This document shows positions 24,187 through 36,684 of a stretch of 64,000 nucleotides of DNA, one piece after another. The translations under genes and the position numbers were made by a program. This DNA is from Sphagnum magellanicum (Eukaryota; Streptophyta; Sphagnopsida; Sphagnales; Sphagnaceae). The stretch spans positions 17,319,897 to 17,383,896 of the forward strand of contig CM038916.1 in the NCBI GenBank assembly GCA_021904315.1, written 5' to 3'. The notes under the pieces were generated by a model. It was not told where the DNA came from. It made no database searches and was given only the letters and a program-made list of their open reading frames with translations. How positions within the stretch are numbered: the first letter of the stretch is position 1; each line of letters begins with the position of its first letter.

Positions 24187-25934
24187 AGAAAACATTTTTT
24201 TGGGAATTTTTGTCACAGTTTTTTGACACTCTTTCTAGTTTTGGAGTAGGTTTTCTTTCTCCAGTTTTTCTACAGTTTTGACAGTTTACTACAAAATTTT
24301 CATCAATTGTACATTATTTGGGATGATTTACTACATCAGAAAACCAAGAAAGAAAACATTGCTTCACAATTAAGTTCTTGCCAAATTGCTTATTATGACG
24401 GTTTTATGTGTTTCTAGCTTAAGTAGTAATGCTTATTCTTCTAGAACAAAAAGCAACAGCATGTGCTTGTATTATGTACAACTCTGGAGTAGCCTGCCAG
24501 GTTTGATGATCTGTTGCTACATATTTGACATTTTTTTCCCCAAGATGTCTATAAAAATCATTACAAGTTTAGTAAATGAATCCCAAAAAGATTTGAAATC
24601 TTTAGTATTGTTTTCTTCAATCCTTGACGCCTCTAGTAAGGCATCTTCTACACTTATGAGTAAGTAGTTCAATTGATTGCCTTTTGAGGCTTTTATTCCT
24701 GTCGCTGCTATAATAAAAAAAAATGTAATGACCTGCCAAAAATTTTGCAGTTTATCCGGAGGTAACCTTATAAAGCATGTTTTTTCATCCAGGAGCAGGG
24801 AGGGCATTTCGTTTTTCATACCGGTCCCCCCTATTTTGCCTCCATTTTCCCACTGAATTTCTGGCAAGTCTTTGCGGCAGGTAATGCCCTCAACCTAGGG
24901 CTTTACCCTACACCTACAATGTCATCAATTCTAAATGACCTAATTTCATGCTGACGAGCCCCATAGGAATGCATGGTAGCCACTTGTGAAGAAAAAACTG
25001 CTGCAGTCCTACTGTATGAAGGAAACTTGCAACAAGCAAATATCATGCATTTTCAAAGCCCAGATTTGCTCACATGAAAGATACAACAAGCAAACGTCAT
25101 TCATTTTCAAAAGCCCAGATTTGCTACAGTTGTTTGCAAGTGTTTGTGGTGGTTCAAATCTCTCAATCCAATGATCATGATATCATCACACCAGATTAAA
25201 AGTCTAGAGAGTTATTTACCTCATGTCTTTCATCAGTGTCTATATGAAGCTGGTTTCCCTATCAAACTTGAGTTAACATGTTAACTGGAGACCAAGTCAT
25301 GAGCAGAAGTACCACCACAAGTATTAGAACCTCAGAAATCAAAGCCATCATTGAGACAGGGCAACCATCTGAAGACAGGGCAAGCATATCCCCACATGAA
25401 ACTATTATATGCAGTGGAACTTGCCCATTCATGATGGTCCTAGTGGTCCTGATAACCTATAACAGTGGTAGAAGAACAATGGATGAAGGCTAGAAGGTCA
25501 GTTCTATAATACAATCTGCACTTGCATCTTATAATATTCAGGCTTCTCTTGCTCGGGAAAAAACACCCACTTGGGATCAGGGAAATTTGAAACAATCAGT
25601 GCATCTAAACAAACCTCCTTGCAATCTTCTCTACTGCACTTTGAAGCTATGAATGTAGCAATTTGTCTCTATAAAGAATTCCCCAGGAAGCAGGGGTACC
25701 TGCCCAGGGAGGGAAAACTTTCAGATATGGGTATTACGTGCCAATAAAGAAAAGAGGCAGAAATAGGGGAACCCTGCAACAGATGACAAGAGAACCCCCC
25801 TAACAAAGTACCATGCATTACACTAATAAAAACTCAAAACCTGCATAAATCAAACATGCAATACACTATAACAGAAAGTGCTGATTCTACTAGCCTACCT
25901 TTGTTTTGACACCAATGGAACAAAAACTGCACTC
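24187..25934. other. Spacer between the ITPK promoter region and the SUF4 3' end
   Basis: No gene seen. It contains a 54-bp imperfect direct duplication (25030-25125) described separately. The 3' untranslated region of SUF4 must begin at 25934 and run leftward; no strong AATAAA was found on that strand. Confidence 0.4.
25030..25125. repeat. Two-copy tandem duplication, 54-bp period
   Basis: CAACAAGCAAATATCATGCA at 25030 and CAACAAGCAAACGTCATTCA at 25084 each lead into CATTTTCAAA-GCCCAGATTTGCT. There are a few substitutions and one single-base length change. Confidence 0.75.
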
Positions 25935-28900
25935 TCACACGTTGAAGCCCATTCGTCCAGCTAGTTTGCTTTCCAGGATTCTTCGGTCAATGGCTGCATT
26001 CACTGAATTCATCTACAGACCCAACCCCACATTCAAACAGTCAGAAAGACAAAGAAGAGGCAAGGTCAAACTGCAAACTACAGTCTACACTGAACCAATT
26101 GAAGCTACTGACTCCTCTTGGCATTGCAGAGTCATGACCAGTTAAAAGTCAGTTGTTGCAATTATCACACCTGGAATGCAACTGGCAGAATTTCCAACAT
26201 CACTTGCAAGGTACTGCCTGGTACTTTGAACAAACACTGCAGGTTTAGGGTCTGATCTCAATTTCACATGGTATAGAAAACAACGATTCTTCCATTTTTG
26301 CTGTGCCCAAGACTGAGAGTTGCTGAGCTTACCTGTGTTGTCTCATCAAGTGCCTGATACTGTGAGAGTGACACTCTTCGCTCCTCCTATAAAGACAACT
26401 CAGTTCAAGTGTGAGTGAGAAAAGCAAGAGATTGTTCTGGATCCAGCTGACAAAGGAGTAAAATGATGCAAAGCCTCAAAATCCTGAGCTAAATTGCCTC
26501 CTGAAGCTACATATGTCACAAGGCAATTTAGTTCACACAACCAAATACTCCAACCAAAGCAATCAGTGCTAAGCTCATACAAATCCATTACTTGGTTTCC
26601 ACCGCAAAATGACCAGAGTACTTCCCCCTCTGTGTTTTGTGTTTTACAAAGTTTCAGGATGGTATGCCAAGGCCTTGCAGCGACACTGGAATTTTTCTGA
26701 CATAGAGGGAGACCTACCCCAACTGGTGTGGGAACTCAAGGTTGCCCCACAAATACTCAAATATCAAAACTCCAGAAGTTGTAGAAACCTGGAACCATTT
26801 ATATTGTAAAAGGGATGCTAGCAAGGACTGATACCAGGCTCTGATGCCAGACAAAGATATCAGTGCTCAGTATCAAATAATCAAAATTGCAGAAAGCTCA
26901 AATCTAAATCTAAAAGGAGAAATAAAATGGGAACTCTAGACAGAGTTGTAGTTGCAATGATAAGCACACAATCTGGATATGACTGTTGTGCTCTGGGATT
27001 CAGTGATAAGAAAGAAACAGGTGGCTTCAATGGTATTCAATCATGGACACTGTGCAACATTAGAGAAAGAAGTTGTGTCCGAGAAATGACAAAGTCTCTT
27101 CACCTGCATGGATACAGCTCCTTACTTTAATACCATAACAGGGATTCTGGGGACTTGCCAGAATCTTTCTCAAAGATTTGAAGCCTTGACTTCCCCCAAT
27201 TCAGATGACTGGTTAACAAAGTGACCCCCAAAGTTCCTTGGTTGTTTGGGATGAACTCTGGGATGCAACCATCAGTTCTGAACCACCCAGGAACCTAACT
27301 GCAAGGACTAAAAAACATCTAGGTTTTGCACTTTTCTTATCTCATTAACTGTGTGAAAAGCAGGAGAGGTGACTTGATTTATTATGGGCAGTCTCTTTAT
27401 GTGACACCTTTCAAACACATAGAATGGTTTGGAACCACCACCACCACTTGCAAATGTGGCCATGACCTATTGGTGGTGTACATTTTTAAAACTCCAACAG
27501 AATGTGAGACAGATTGAACAAAAGCATACAGAGCACCTGGAATCAAAAGAGGTTTCAACAAGGAAAGATAAACAAACCATTGACATCATTTCATCGTCCC
27601 AAACCAAGTAAACCTCATTGGTGCCAGTAGCAGGGCCAGGTGGCTTGTTGGAGATGACAGGGGGAGGCCCAATGGCAGGTCCTCCAGTGTTGGGGCCAGA
27701 TGCATACATATGGCTTCCAGGAGGTGGAGGGGGCTGAACACTTGCAGCTGCACATCCAGCACAAGAAAATGGTTGCACCAACACATTAATCATGCAAACT
27801 GACAACAATTCCTCAAACTCTTCCTGAATGCAATTCGAGCCTCCCCCCTTCTTCACTTTGACTGGTAGAGCCAGTGACCTCCAAGATTGCCAAGTTGACA
27901 GTGCAGGCAATATCTTTCATACACCTTGCAGAACTCAAACAACAAACACACCATGTGCCCAAGAGAGCACCCTAAAGCCTTCAACCTCAATCCAATAATA
28001 CATATTGCTCAAAAGAGCAGACAACTAGAGATTAGGAATTGCTGTGAATGAGATATAAAGAATGCAAATCTGACCTCCAGAAGGGACTGGAGGGGGAGCA
28101 CCCGGAATATGCGCTGGTAGTGGAGCCCCTGAGTTGTTAGACTGGAAATCTCCAAGACCATGGAAAAGTGGCTTAGTAGCTGGGCTCCCACCAGCCTGCA
28201 GTGGTGGCAGTGGTGGAGGTCCATTTGGCTGCAAGGGAAAGAGGGGCTGTGAGGGTGCAGACTGTGGTGTGAGACCAGGTCCACGGGGCAAAGGTGGACC
28301 AATGGGGAATATTGGCTGTGAGGGTGGTTTTGCTGATGCAGCAGGTAGGGACGGTGAGCCTTGACCCTGGATTGGAAAGAGTGGTTGTGGTGGCGGCAGG
28401 GGTCGAGGAGGACCCAAACCTGACTGGCCACCTAGTGGGGTGCTCATTCTCCACCCCTGCTGTGGAGGCACCTGTGGACTCCAAGTTGGAGGTGGACGCT
28501 GTGTCATTGAGCCAGGGGTTGTGTGTCTGCAAACAAAAGCCAGATAAAGCTGTGAGGAGGTCCATAATGAATTAATACTATGAACAATCACCTGATTCTA
28601 CATTATAGTCCAAAAGACAAAAATGGAATAGGAAGAACAGCAGTGCCCTTCCCACTAGTAGTCAGTCATCACACGATAACTAGAAGTGACATCAACCAAC
28701 TGACAAATTGCCTTCTGATGACAAGTATGGTCCCCAGTCTACACCAAAGACCTAAGAAGGCTTTCATCTCTCATCTGCACTACTGAACTTCCACAGCTAA
28801 AGACACAATACATAACTCCTGAACTTCATGCGAAGAAAATGACCTACGCACCTTGAGTGAAAGCATGAATCCAACACCTGGCAGGCACAGACAAGCACAT

Positions 28901-31900
28901 ATGTAAGGGTGAAAGAAAGGACACTTACACAGGTGGCATTGGAGCATAAAACGGTTGGGGGGGCATACCAAGACCGTTTGTTCTCATGACAACACCCCCC
29001 ACAAACGGCAATGAGGGGGGTACCTCCACCCGTGCAACCTTTGCTGGGTTTTCTGCAAAACCCATAATGGTCATGAGAGACAATCCCAATTTACACGTGC
29101 ATGCAACATCATATTGGAGCTGGCACTATTCAAAACACAGCAGACAGTTCTCTCTCAAGGAATTGAGTATCTGAATTATCACCCACATTTGATGTCTGAC
29201 ATCAAATGCCATGGTGGACATTGAAGTTGTAATAGACAGTGCCTTTATAGGTACACAAGTCTGCATTTCAGGTTAGAAGCTTAGAAGAAACACGCTTCTG
29301 TCTACAACTTCAATGAAAAATCCAACATCCATTGAATTGCACCAACAATACAACAAAACTAGGCCAACCTTCACAAATGCTGGGGCAATATGACTTTGGT
29401 ACCAGGGAGCATTTTGCATACAGGTACAGCACTCAGATGTCCTTGGAAGTGAGAACAAACACAGCACACCAACAACTTGAGACATGCCTATAATCTCATA
29501 ACAAACCTAGGAAATTCCTAATGTGATGTAAAGGGATAGGTTCATCAGTGACCATTGATCAAATTGTTAATGTTCAACCTTAGTGTTGCCTATTTAGGTG
29601 AACCATTGCAGATGCAACTGGACCATCACAGGCTACTGTCACAAATTGAACATGATTACTTCCTTGCTCATGATAAACCCAACTTAACAAGTTCCAATAA
29701 CATATGGCTTTCATGGGAAAACTCTCTATAGCAAAGGATATAGCACGAGTCTGGATGAGAAGAGAAGCAAGACGCAACTAGCATGCATACAAAACTCCAC
29801 AAAGGGCTACCTATGCATTTCACTCCCTGACACTGCAAATGGCCAGAGGCTCCCATGGTGAGGCCTCTTGCTATAGAAGACTACAACCCTTGAGGGTATG
29901 ATCCCAAAGGTCACAAAGACAGACAGGAGTGACATCCACTTTCTTTCACCTCAACATCTTACCTTCTCCCCATTAGAACCTAGCCCTTGAAGCCAGCAAC
30001 CAGTCAAGGAAGTTTTTCATAAAGCAAGGATAACCTGGCTGCTACACCAGCCTTCATGCTTTGAATTTCACCCTACAGAGAAGGATAATTCTCCAGGGAA
30101 GACCACAGGTTGCACTCATCCTGCTCCCTTAATAACCATGAGCACAGTCATTGACTAAGGATTTGCAGATTCCTTTCCTCTTGCCTTAGCAATGGAAGAC
30201 CATGCAAAATAATGGTTACCAGGAACCAGAAATAAGTATTTTCCAGGATGCCTTGGCAAAACCATGGCACACCAAAAGAGAGAAAAAACAAAATCTGACT
30301 AAAATCCATCAACTAGACACAACCACCAAGGCCCCCTATTACTCGAAACATTGCTGGCAGACATGCTCCAACACAAGGGATCCAAGGATGCATCTGCCAT
30401 AGTACAGCACTTCTGCAAGATATAGACAAAAACTTATATATCTTGATAAGTACCAAGAATGTTTCCATGCTTCCATTTTAATTCAACCTGAAAGAAATTG
30501 AGAGATGACTAATCAATTATAGAGTTACAAGTACTTTGAATCCAACAACCTAACTGCAACTATTCAGATAGTATGAAAAAAACTAAACACGCTCTAAAGA
30601 ACAGGAGAACAAGACAATCAAACAGAACTAAGGAGCAGCTTGAACAGTAACAGCTATATACATGTTCAGGGACCTTCAACAGCATACATCATGTATGGCA
30701 TTGACCACCTACCATATATCCCCACTGGCCTCATCAGCTCCTGGCAACAACTGGAGGTAAACATCAAACATTATCGAACATACTATTTTTCTGTCACAAG
30801 ACTGGCAGTAACAGGAAAACTCGGCCATGATGTTGTCTATCTCAACAAAACCTCAAAGAGAAGGACAAGACCCCAAAAACCCCAGAAGAAAAGAGGGACA
30901 CAAAAACAAAGAAAAAAAGAAAAGGAGAAGCCAAAAGAGAAAGGTAGAAGAAAAGAGAGAAAATCAAGATGCAGAACTTGAAGAGCAAGATCTTTCGAGG
31001 ACAAAATGGGCTTAGAAAAGCTCCTCACTTTGGATTAAATAGCCTTTGAAAAAATGAAATTGAAGACTCCAAAGGTGGAACTGCAAAACAGGATTTCTCT
31101 CTGTTAAGCAAACCTCTCATCTGGTTTAACAGAGACTTTGAAGACTCACATTTTTCTTTAGCAGATCAATTAAGCTTGCCATTTGAGATATGAAGAACCC
31201 TTTGGAAGTACAAAGCCACAAGACCTATAAAACTAATTAATGACTACTCCAGATTTGACAGAATCTGACATATGAGAATCCCCACTGGGGATACAAATCA
31301 TGTCAATACCTGCATATTCTGACTGAGAACACTTTGTCACAAATGTTGACAATCATAGGCATAAACTTAGGTCTGGGAGAAAGGTTCTGACTGATGCAAA
31401 GGAGCAGAAAGAGAGAGAGATCCAGTTCTAGAGAAAAAATCCCTGCCATTAGGCTAGAATCCTTCAAAAGGTTAACCGTCCACAGACAAGGTCAAACTAC
31501 ACTTTAAGCTGGAAGTATCCTGCACAACAATCTTTTAAAGAGACATAAAATATGAGCATACCATCAAGGTCATCACCATCATGTGCTGCCAGAATCTCAG
31601 GAGGTATTCCCTCCATGCCGTAGATCTCTAGATCAGTCAGTGATTCCCGCTCCGGTTTTGCATTTGGCACTCTGCGACATATAGCAATTTTTGGCTTCAT
31701 CAGATTTCAAATAATGCAACAACAAATCCTCAATGGAAGTTAGAAAAAGCAGGCAACCACGTCTATCAGGAACACAATGATGAAAATAGCAGCAAGATTG
31801 TGAACAAAGTGCATTAACTTTCTTCTAGAAACAGTGTACCTGAGAGAAAAAGGACTCAGTAATAGTTTCTGATAGGTCGATACACATATATTGAAAAGCC

Positions 31901-32706
31901 CATAAAGTTCCCCAGACATTGTAAAATTTTCATCAGAAGTATCTTTGGTTTCAACAAGAAAGCAAGATCGCAAGAGACTGCTAAAGCCCCAAATTTGCCA
32001 GATTCTTGATGACTACCATTTGAACTGGTAAGCCAAAGAGGAGGACTGACAACAGGATTGACAATTATGGCAAACACCTTCCAGCATTAGCATTACTGCA
32101 TCTGTGTCTCAGAGGAGACAATATCATCATAGTCACACCTCCCCTAATTCGATCGAACACAATTGAGCAATAGGAGAATAAAATAGCTCGAGAATGAGAT
32201 ATAGTAAATATACTGAAGTTGAAGGTTTAAAGTCAAGGAGAGAGAAGGTTTCTGAACTGCACAAGATCACAAATCTCCATCCCTGGATGTAAAATTGAGG
32301 TCTGGCACTTATGTTAATTTTCGTCAAGAACGATTTCCTGTCTCCGAGACTCGGAAAGCTCCTAGGCACCGCCACTGAAACGAAGAACTCGGCTACTGGC
32401 ATGTGCTGCTCTAAAGAACAAAAACGAAAGAGCAAAAAAATGATCCGAGGGGGGGAAAGAAAAGGGGGAGGAGGAAGCGGAGAGGGGAGAGGGAGGGTTT
32501 TAGAGAGAAACGAACTTCGAAATGGACTCCTTGTGCACTTGGAGGACGTGAATGACCATACCGCCAGCGGAGGAAAGCTTCTTATGACAAACATGACACT
32601 TGAAATGCTTGGCCTTCTGGTGTTGTATCAAAACCTTCTCATCCTCAAACTCGCGTTCGCAGTAAAAGCACCACACCATGTACGTCTTCTTCTTCTTCTT
32701 CCCCAT
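25935..32706 (-). CDS. SUF4: SUF4-like C2H2 zinc-finger protein (BuGZ/ZNF207 family), 7 exons, 392 aa
   Basis: Exons on the minus strand: 32706-32516, 31671-31562, 29052-28929, 28526-28075, 27747-27578, 26386-26333 and 26012-25935. All introns are GT-AG (sizes 844, 2509, 402, 327, 1191 and 320) and the phases join to 1179 nt with one stop. Residues 1-64 are MGKKKKKT followed by two C2H2 fingers (C13, C16, H29, H34; C37, C40, H53, H58). Then come [10 protein letters not shown] (81-90), KVARVEVP (105-112), a Pro-rich domain (130-310) with three copies of a QPLFPIQ-like motif, [19 protein letters not shown] (about 303-321), and [10 protein letters not shown] (335-344). The C-terminus has [11 protein letters not shown] (350-360) and [16 protein letters not shown] (375-390). 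This is the full order seen in Arabidopsis SUF4 (about 367 aa), a nuclear protein that works with FRIGIDA at FLC. Animal BuGZ binds Bub3 through a GLEBS motif around the EERR element. The role in this plant is unknown. Splice signals are good; the exon 1 donor (GTTCGT) is the weakest. Confidence 0.92.
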
Positions 32707-32879
32707 CGCTAACAGCCCCCCGTTCTTGATTGATGCCCACCAAAAGAGAACAAAAAAAACCGAAACGCAAAGCAAAGCTCAACCGCACACAACACACAGA
32801 AGAAAGAGAGTTCCGCAACAGCAACACAGAACTCGCCCTGAAACTCCGTGGCTATGAGGTTGTCGTTGTTTGTATCTGT
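32707..32879 (-). promoter_or_regulatory. SUF4 5' leader and core promoter region
   Basis: About 170 bp between the ATG and the telobox palindrome. It is moderately GC-rich, unlike the AT-rich DNA beyond 33000, and without repeats. The transcription start most likely lies here, but no TATA box is evident. Confidence 0.35.
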
Positions 32880-32907
32880 TTTAGGGTTTGGCGCCCCAAA
32901 CCCTAAA
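32880..32907. promoter_or_regulatory. Inverted telobox pair in the SUF4 promoter
   Basis: TTTAGGGTTTGG (32880-32891) and CCAAACCCTAAA (32896-32907) are perfect 12-bp inverted arms around CGCC. Each contains the plant telobox AAACCCTA, known as a promoter element bound by single-Myb-histone TRB proteins and enriched in growth-related and Polycomb-target genes. It lies 174-201 bp upstream of the SUF4 ATG. Function is inferred from motif and position only. Confidence 0.6.
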
Positions 32908-32933
32908 CTTGGAGTTACATACGTCGTCCCTAC

Positions 32934-33010
32934 CAGTGTTGGGCGGTTATCAGAAACCTGAATCTGAACCCCGGTGGTTCTTAGGGTTCATTTTGGTGAC
33001 TTGTTTTAAC
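32934..33010. mobile_element. Possible hAT-type terminus or fragment
   Basis: CAGTGTTGGGCGG at 32934-32946 is identical to the reverse complement of the right end of the hAT element at 57718-57730. It is followed by GAACC/GGTTC-type words also found near that end. No matching opposite terminus was found nearby, so this is probably a short fragment of a related element about 230 bp upstream of SUF4. Confidence 0.35.
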
Positions 33011-34838
33011 ATAAATAGTTCATGATGTTATGGATAAAATATAGTAATGAATATGGTTCAACACCAATAGATTAATACTTTTATGGTTTCAACTTTGAGT
33101 CATAAATAGATTTCACAGATATGTGTGTATGTCATAATTATGTGATGATACATTAAATAATTGTAATTTGTGATTGCATGAAAAAATTAGAAATTATATA
33201 TGATTACAAAAGCCATGGTCATTTAGTTGCATATGACATTTTGAGTTGCATAAAATAAGTTGTAAAAGACAAAAAAAACTTCTAGTGAAATCTTGAAATA
33301 ACCATTGACATAATCACACAAAAGTAAAACTTTTCATAACTAAAAATATGAAATCATTAGTTCTTCCACTGAGTTTATGGTAAGTCATACATAAAATTTA
33401 AAAAGTTTTAGTATCATATAAATAGGTTAAAAGTATGTTTTAAATTGATTGTTCAATATGGTGTTTCAAAATTACTTTTAGATTAAAAATTTGATATATT
33501 ATTACTATAATATGCACAATTTGAAAATACATAATATATTTTAAACTTCTATTAACTTGAAAATAAACAAAGCATGTATTTGCAACCCATTTTGTAAAAT
33601 CAAAAATCTCATTGCAAATGGATGCATTTTTAAAAAATCTACTAAAATCTACCGTCAAGATGGGATTCTCTAACATTTTAATAATAATGGGACAGACTAT
33701 CATCATATTAATTGTTGAATTAAATAATATTTTTATTTTCAATACATCAAAAACAATTATGGTTACTTGTAATTTTTTTGACATAAACCAATGAATTGTC
33801 CACTTTACCTTGCTTTCACTCAATTACATTTTCAATGGAAGAACATTTTACAATCTAAAAATCACAATCACAATTTGCAAAATAAAATTCATCATGAGAC
33901 ATCAATTGCTTGAAGGGACCAAAATTTGACCATGTATTCTAAATATTTTAGCAAACCAAAAAATATTGAATTTTACCAAAATCATAACTATTTCCCATAT
34001 GATCATTGATAAATTATACTATTACAATTGTTATATGCTTAATTCCAATAAAAATCAGAAAATAATTTAAAAATAGGAAAATCATAGTTGTCCCACCTAT
34101 GACCATTCATAAACTATATTAGTATAACTATTGTATGCCTAACTTTTTGATAAAAAAAATATAGATGACTAATATATATTCTAACAAATACAATGAAAGG
34201 TGATGGCCCCAATGAACATACAAATAATGTATTTTGATAGGTGAATAAAAAATGTGACATTTCATTGCATTCTTTACATCCTATGGGTTCTTTGTTATAT
34301 GTAAATAAACCAATAAAATATTCAAAATATGTATTTATTATCATTTTAATCAATATTATTAGTTGATCCCAATTAGATGAAACATTTTGAAGTTTTCATT
34401 TCAAAATGTAATGTCGAATACCCCCGAAGTGATATCCTCCCCACAAATATAATCACAACAACATTTTAGTTTAATTATAAAATTTTCAATTTATAAGAAA
34501 ACATTCTTGTGATTGTTAGTATTTCACATATTCATTACATTCCAAAATAGGGAAAAAATATCTCTTGGACATTTTTTTGGTTCAAAGCAAACCAACACCC
34601 GATGAATGAAAATTTTGTAATCAAAATATGTATATTAAAAAAAAATCATTATGAATATTTTTGGGTGAAAGCACATTAAGGTGAAACACAAATGGTATAA
34701 CTCAAAAATCCATTTGAAAACCAAAATACATTATGTGAATAGGATACCTTGAATCACATGGGTTGTGTGGCAAGGTGTCAATATATATTTGTCATAAAAA
34801 CTTGCATATATATCATTTTGTCCTTTGTTTATCATAAG
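33011..34838. other. AT-rich intergenic DNA, no feature seen
   Basis: Very AT-rich with short open frames only. No terminal repeats, tandem arrays or coding signals were recognised. Confidence 0.4.
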
Positions 34839-35044
34839 CACTAGTATAAAACCTCCCTTTTTAACCAAAAGTTTTCAACTGCATGACATTTGCAACTATG
34901 TTTCAACTAAGATTTTAAAAATTTTTAAATAATATTATGGCAATTACCAATTAAATTGACCCATCTACTATATTGATATATAGTTGAAAGCATTTTTTAA
35001 CAATGTGATTATTTGTGAAATATTCCCAACATCAACAATCTCTC

Positions 35045-36684
35045 TGACGCACTCCCAACTTCCTAGTTAGACCCATGTTCCGTGTAAGTTACTCAATAGC
35101 AGAATTGTGAGGAATTCAGGGCATGCTCCCAGCTTTCAACACTAGAAGGGGTAGAGGGGTGTGCTAAAGCTCCGGAATGGGACTAGGAAGAGTGACAAAC
35201 TTTACTTACTTACTCAAACCTGCATCAAACCAACCAACAAGTTGATTAGTTCACTTTCTGGAACACCCTTGGTGCTAGGACAAGCCATGGGCAACTCTGG
35301 ACTCACTTGACTCACCACGGCCCGGATTCGGGGGAAGCCACCACCTTCCCCATATAGTATACCTTGTGCCTATTTGTGGCACCCATATCCGAATGGCTTT
35401 TTGTCCCGGGACTTCCAATGTTGCAACCCCACTTTGGGGCTAAATGTGAGAATGCAACTCACACTCCCAAAAGTGGGAAAATGGAGTCCTCCGGGACTCC
35501 CAAAAATTCAGAAGATGATTTGAGGGGTCAAATCTCCTTGCATTGGTGCGTTTTTTATATCAACGGAAAGGTCTTGAAGTGTAGATGCCCAAAATGGCCT
35601 CGTATGGACCATTTGGACATTTACAGCCTAAGTTATGGGCAAAAGAAGGGCCGGGAGTCAAACTGCTAGTTTGATTCCTGACCATTAAAAGTTGAGAATC
35701 AACCTCTTCCTAACGTCTCCTCAAGGAGTGACACAGCGTTGGAAAGCTCTCGACGAGAGCTACAACTTTGGTTCAAACCTCGTCCCGATCTGAGTTCGGG
35801 GCGAGGAGCTATGAGTGTCCAAAGTCTCGGGACTCCAACCCGGGACAATTTCGGGACTCCAACTTGGGAGTCCTAGGAAAAAGAACCATTCGGATGTCGT
35901 TTCCGCGGTGAGACACATAGAATACTATATGGGGGAAGGTGGTGGCTTCCCCCGAATTCGGGCCGTGGTGAGTCTTGTGTGTCAAAGTGCCCGTGGTTTG
36001 TCCCAACACCCAAGGGTGTTTTCGAATGCTAACTAACCCTCTTGTGGTTGGTTTTGGATGCAGATTCGAGTTTGATAATCTAGTCTCTCTTCCTAGTCTA
36101 ATCCCGGGACTTCTAACACGCCCCTCTACTCCCTTTTTGTGCTGGAAGTCGGGAGCGACTCTCAAGTCCCAACTTTTCGCAACTCTACATAGTTGGACCC
36201 TCAAGTGGGTTCAACAAGGGACTTAGGAGCGCGTCACCCAAGGAGGAGTTTCGAAATTGTCCCAGTTTAGACTCCCAGCATTTTGCAAAGTCATAACTCT
36301 TTGCTCCGACCTTTAATTAAAATGAGGTCTGAAACAAACTTGTATATCTCGTTAAGAGCTTTTCAATAGTATATCGCACTCCACCTGCACGCACCGGGGT
36401 TGAGTCGATTCTCGACTTGTAATGGTCAGAAGTCAAATTGCCAGTTTGACTCCCAGCCCTTCTTTTTGCCATAACTTGTGCTGAATATGTCCAAATGGCC
36501 CATGCAAGGCCATTTTCGACATCTACACTTTGATAACTTTCCAATGATATAAAAAAATCTCAATATGAGGTGTTTTGACCCTTGCAATTGAACTTTGAAA
36601 TTTTGGAAGTCCTAAAGGACTCCCAAGTCCCAACTTAGGAGTGTGAGTTTCATCCTCACATTCTCTCAAAGTAGAATTGCAACA
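35045..36684 (-). mobile_element. Solo LTR, outer copy (minus), split by another copy of its own family
   Basis: Read on the minus strand it begins TGTTGCAATTC and ends GCGTCA, with a perfect 5-bp duplication CTCTC (35040-35044 and 36685-36689). Without the inner insertion it is about 820 bp, like the other copies. TG...CA ends, a 5-bp duplication and the absence of any internal domain fit a solo LTR of an LTR retrotransposon. It is a fossil. It inserted into the CACTA element at 34839-37726 and predates the inner copy at 35419. Confidence 0.82.
35419..36236 (+). mobile_element. Solo LTR, inner copy (plus), 818 bp
   Basis: It starts TGTTGCAACCCCAC and ends GCGCGTCA, flanked by tccaa (35414-35418) and cccaa (36237-36241), a 5-bp duplication with one difference. 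It contains the family's conserved block around GGGGGAAGGTGGTGGCTTCC and GGGCCGTGGTGAGTCTTG. It is very similar to the copy at 46666-47496, so the two are probably of similar, fairly young age. No internal retroelement domain accompanies it. Confidence 0.85.

Noticed and set aside
25145-25165. GGTTCAAATCTC as a tRNA or SINE box B
   Set aside because: No box A or cloverleaf can be drawn upstream on that strand.
28134-28575. Glycine-rich plus-strand open frames
   Set aside because: They are antisense shadows of the proline-rich exon 4 of SUF4.
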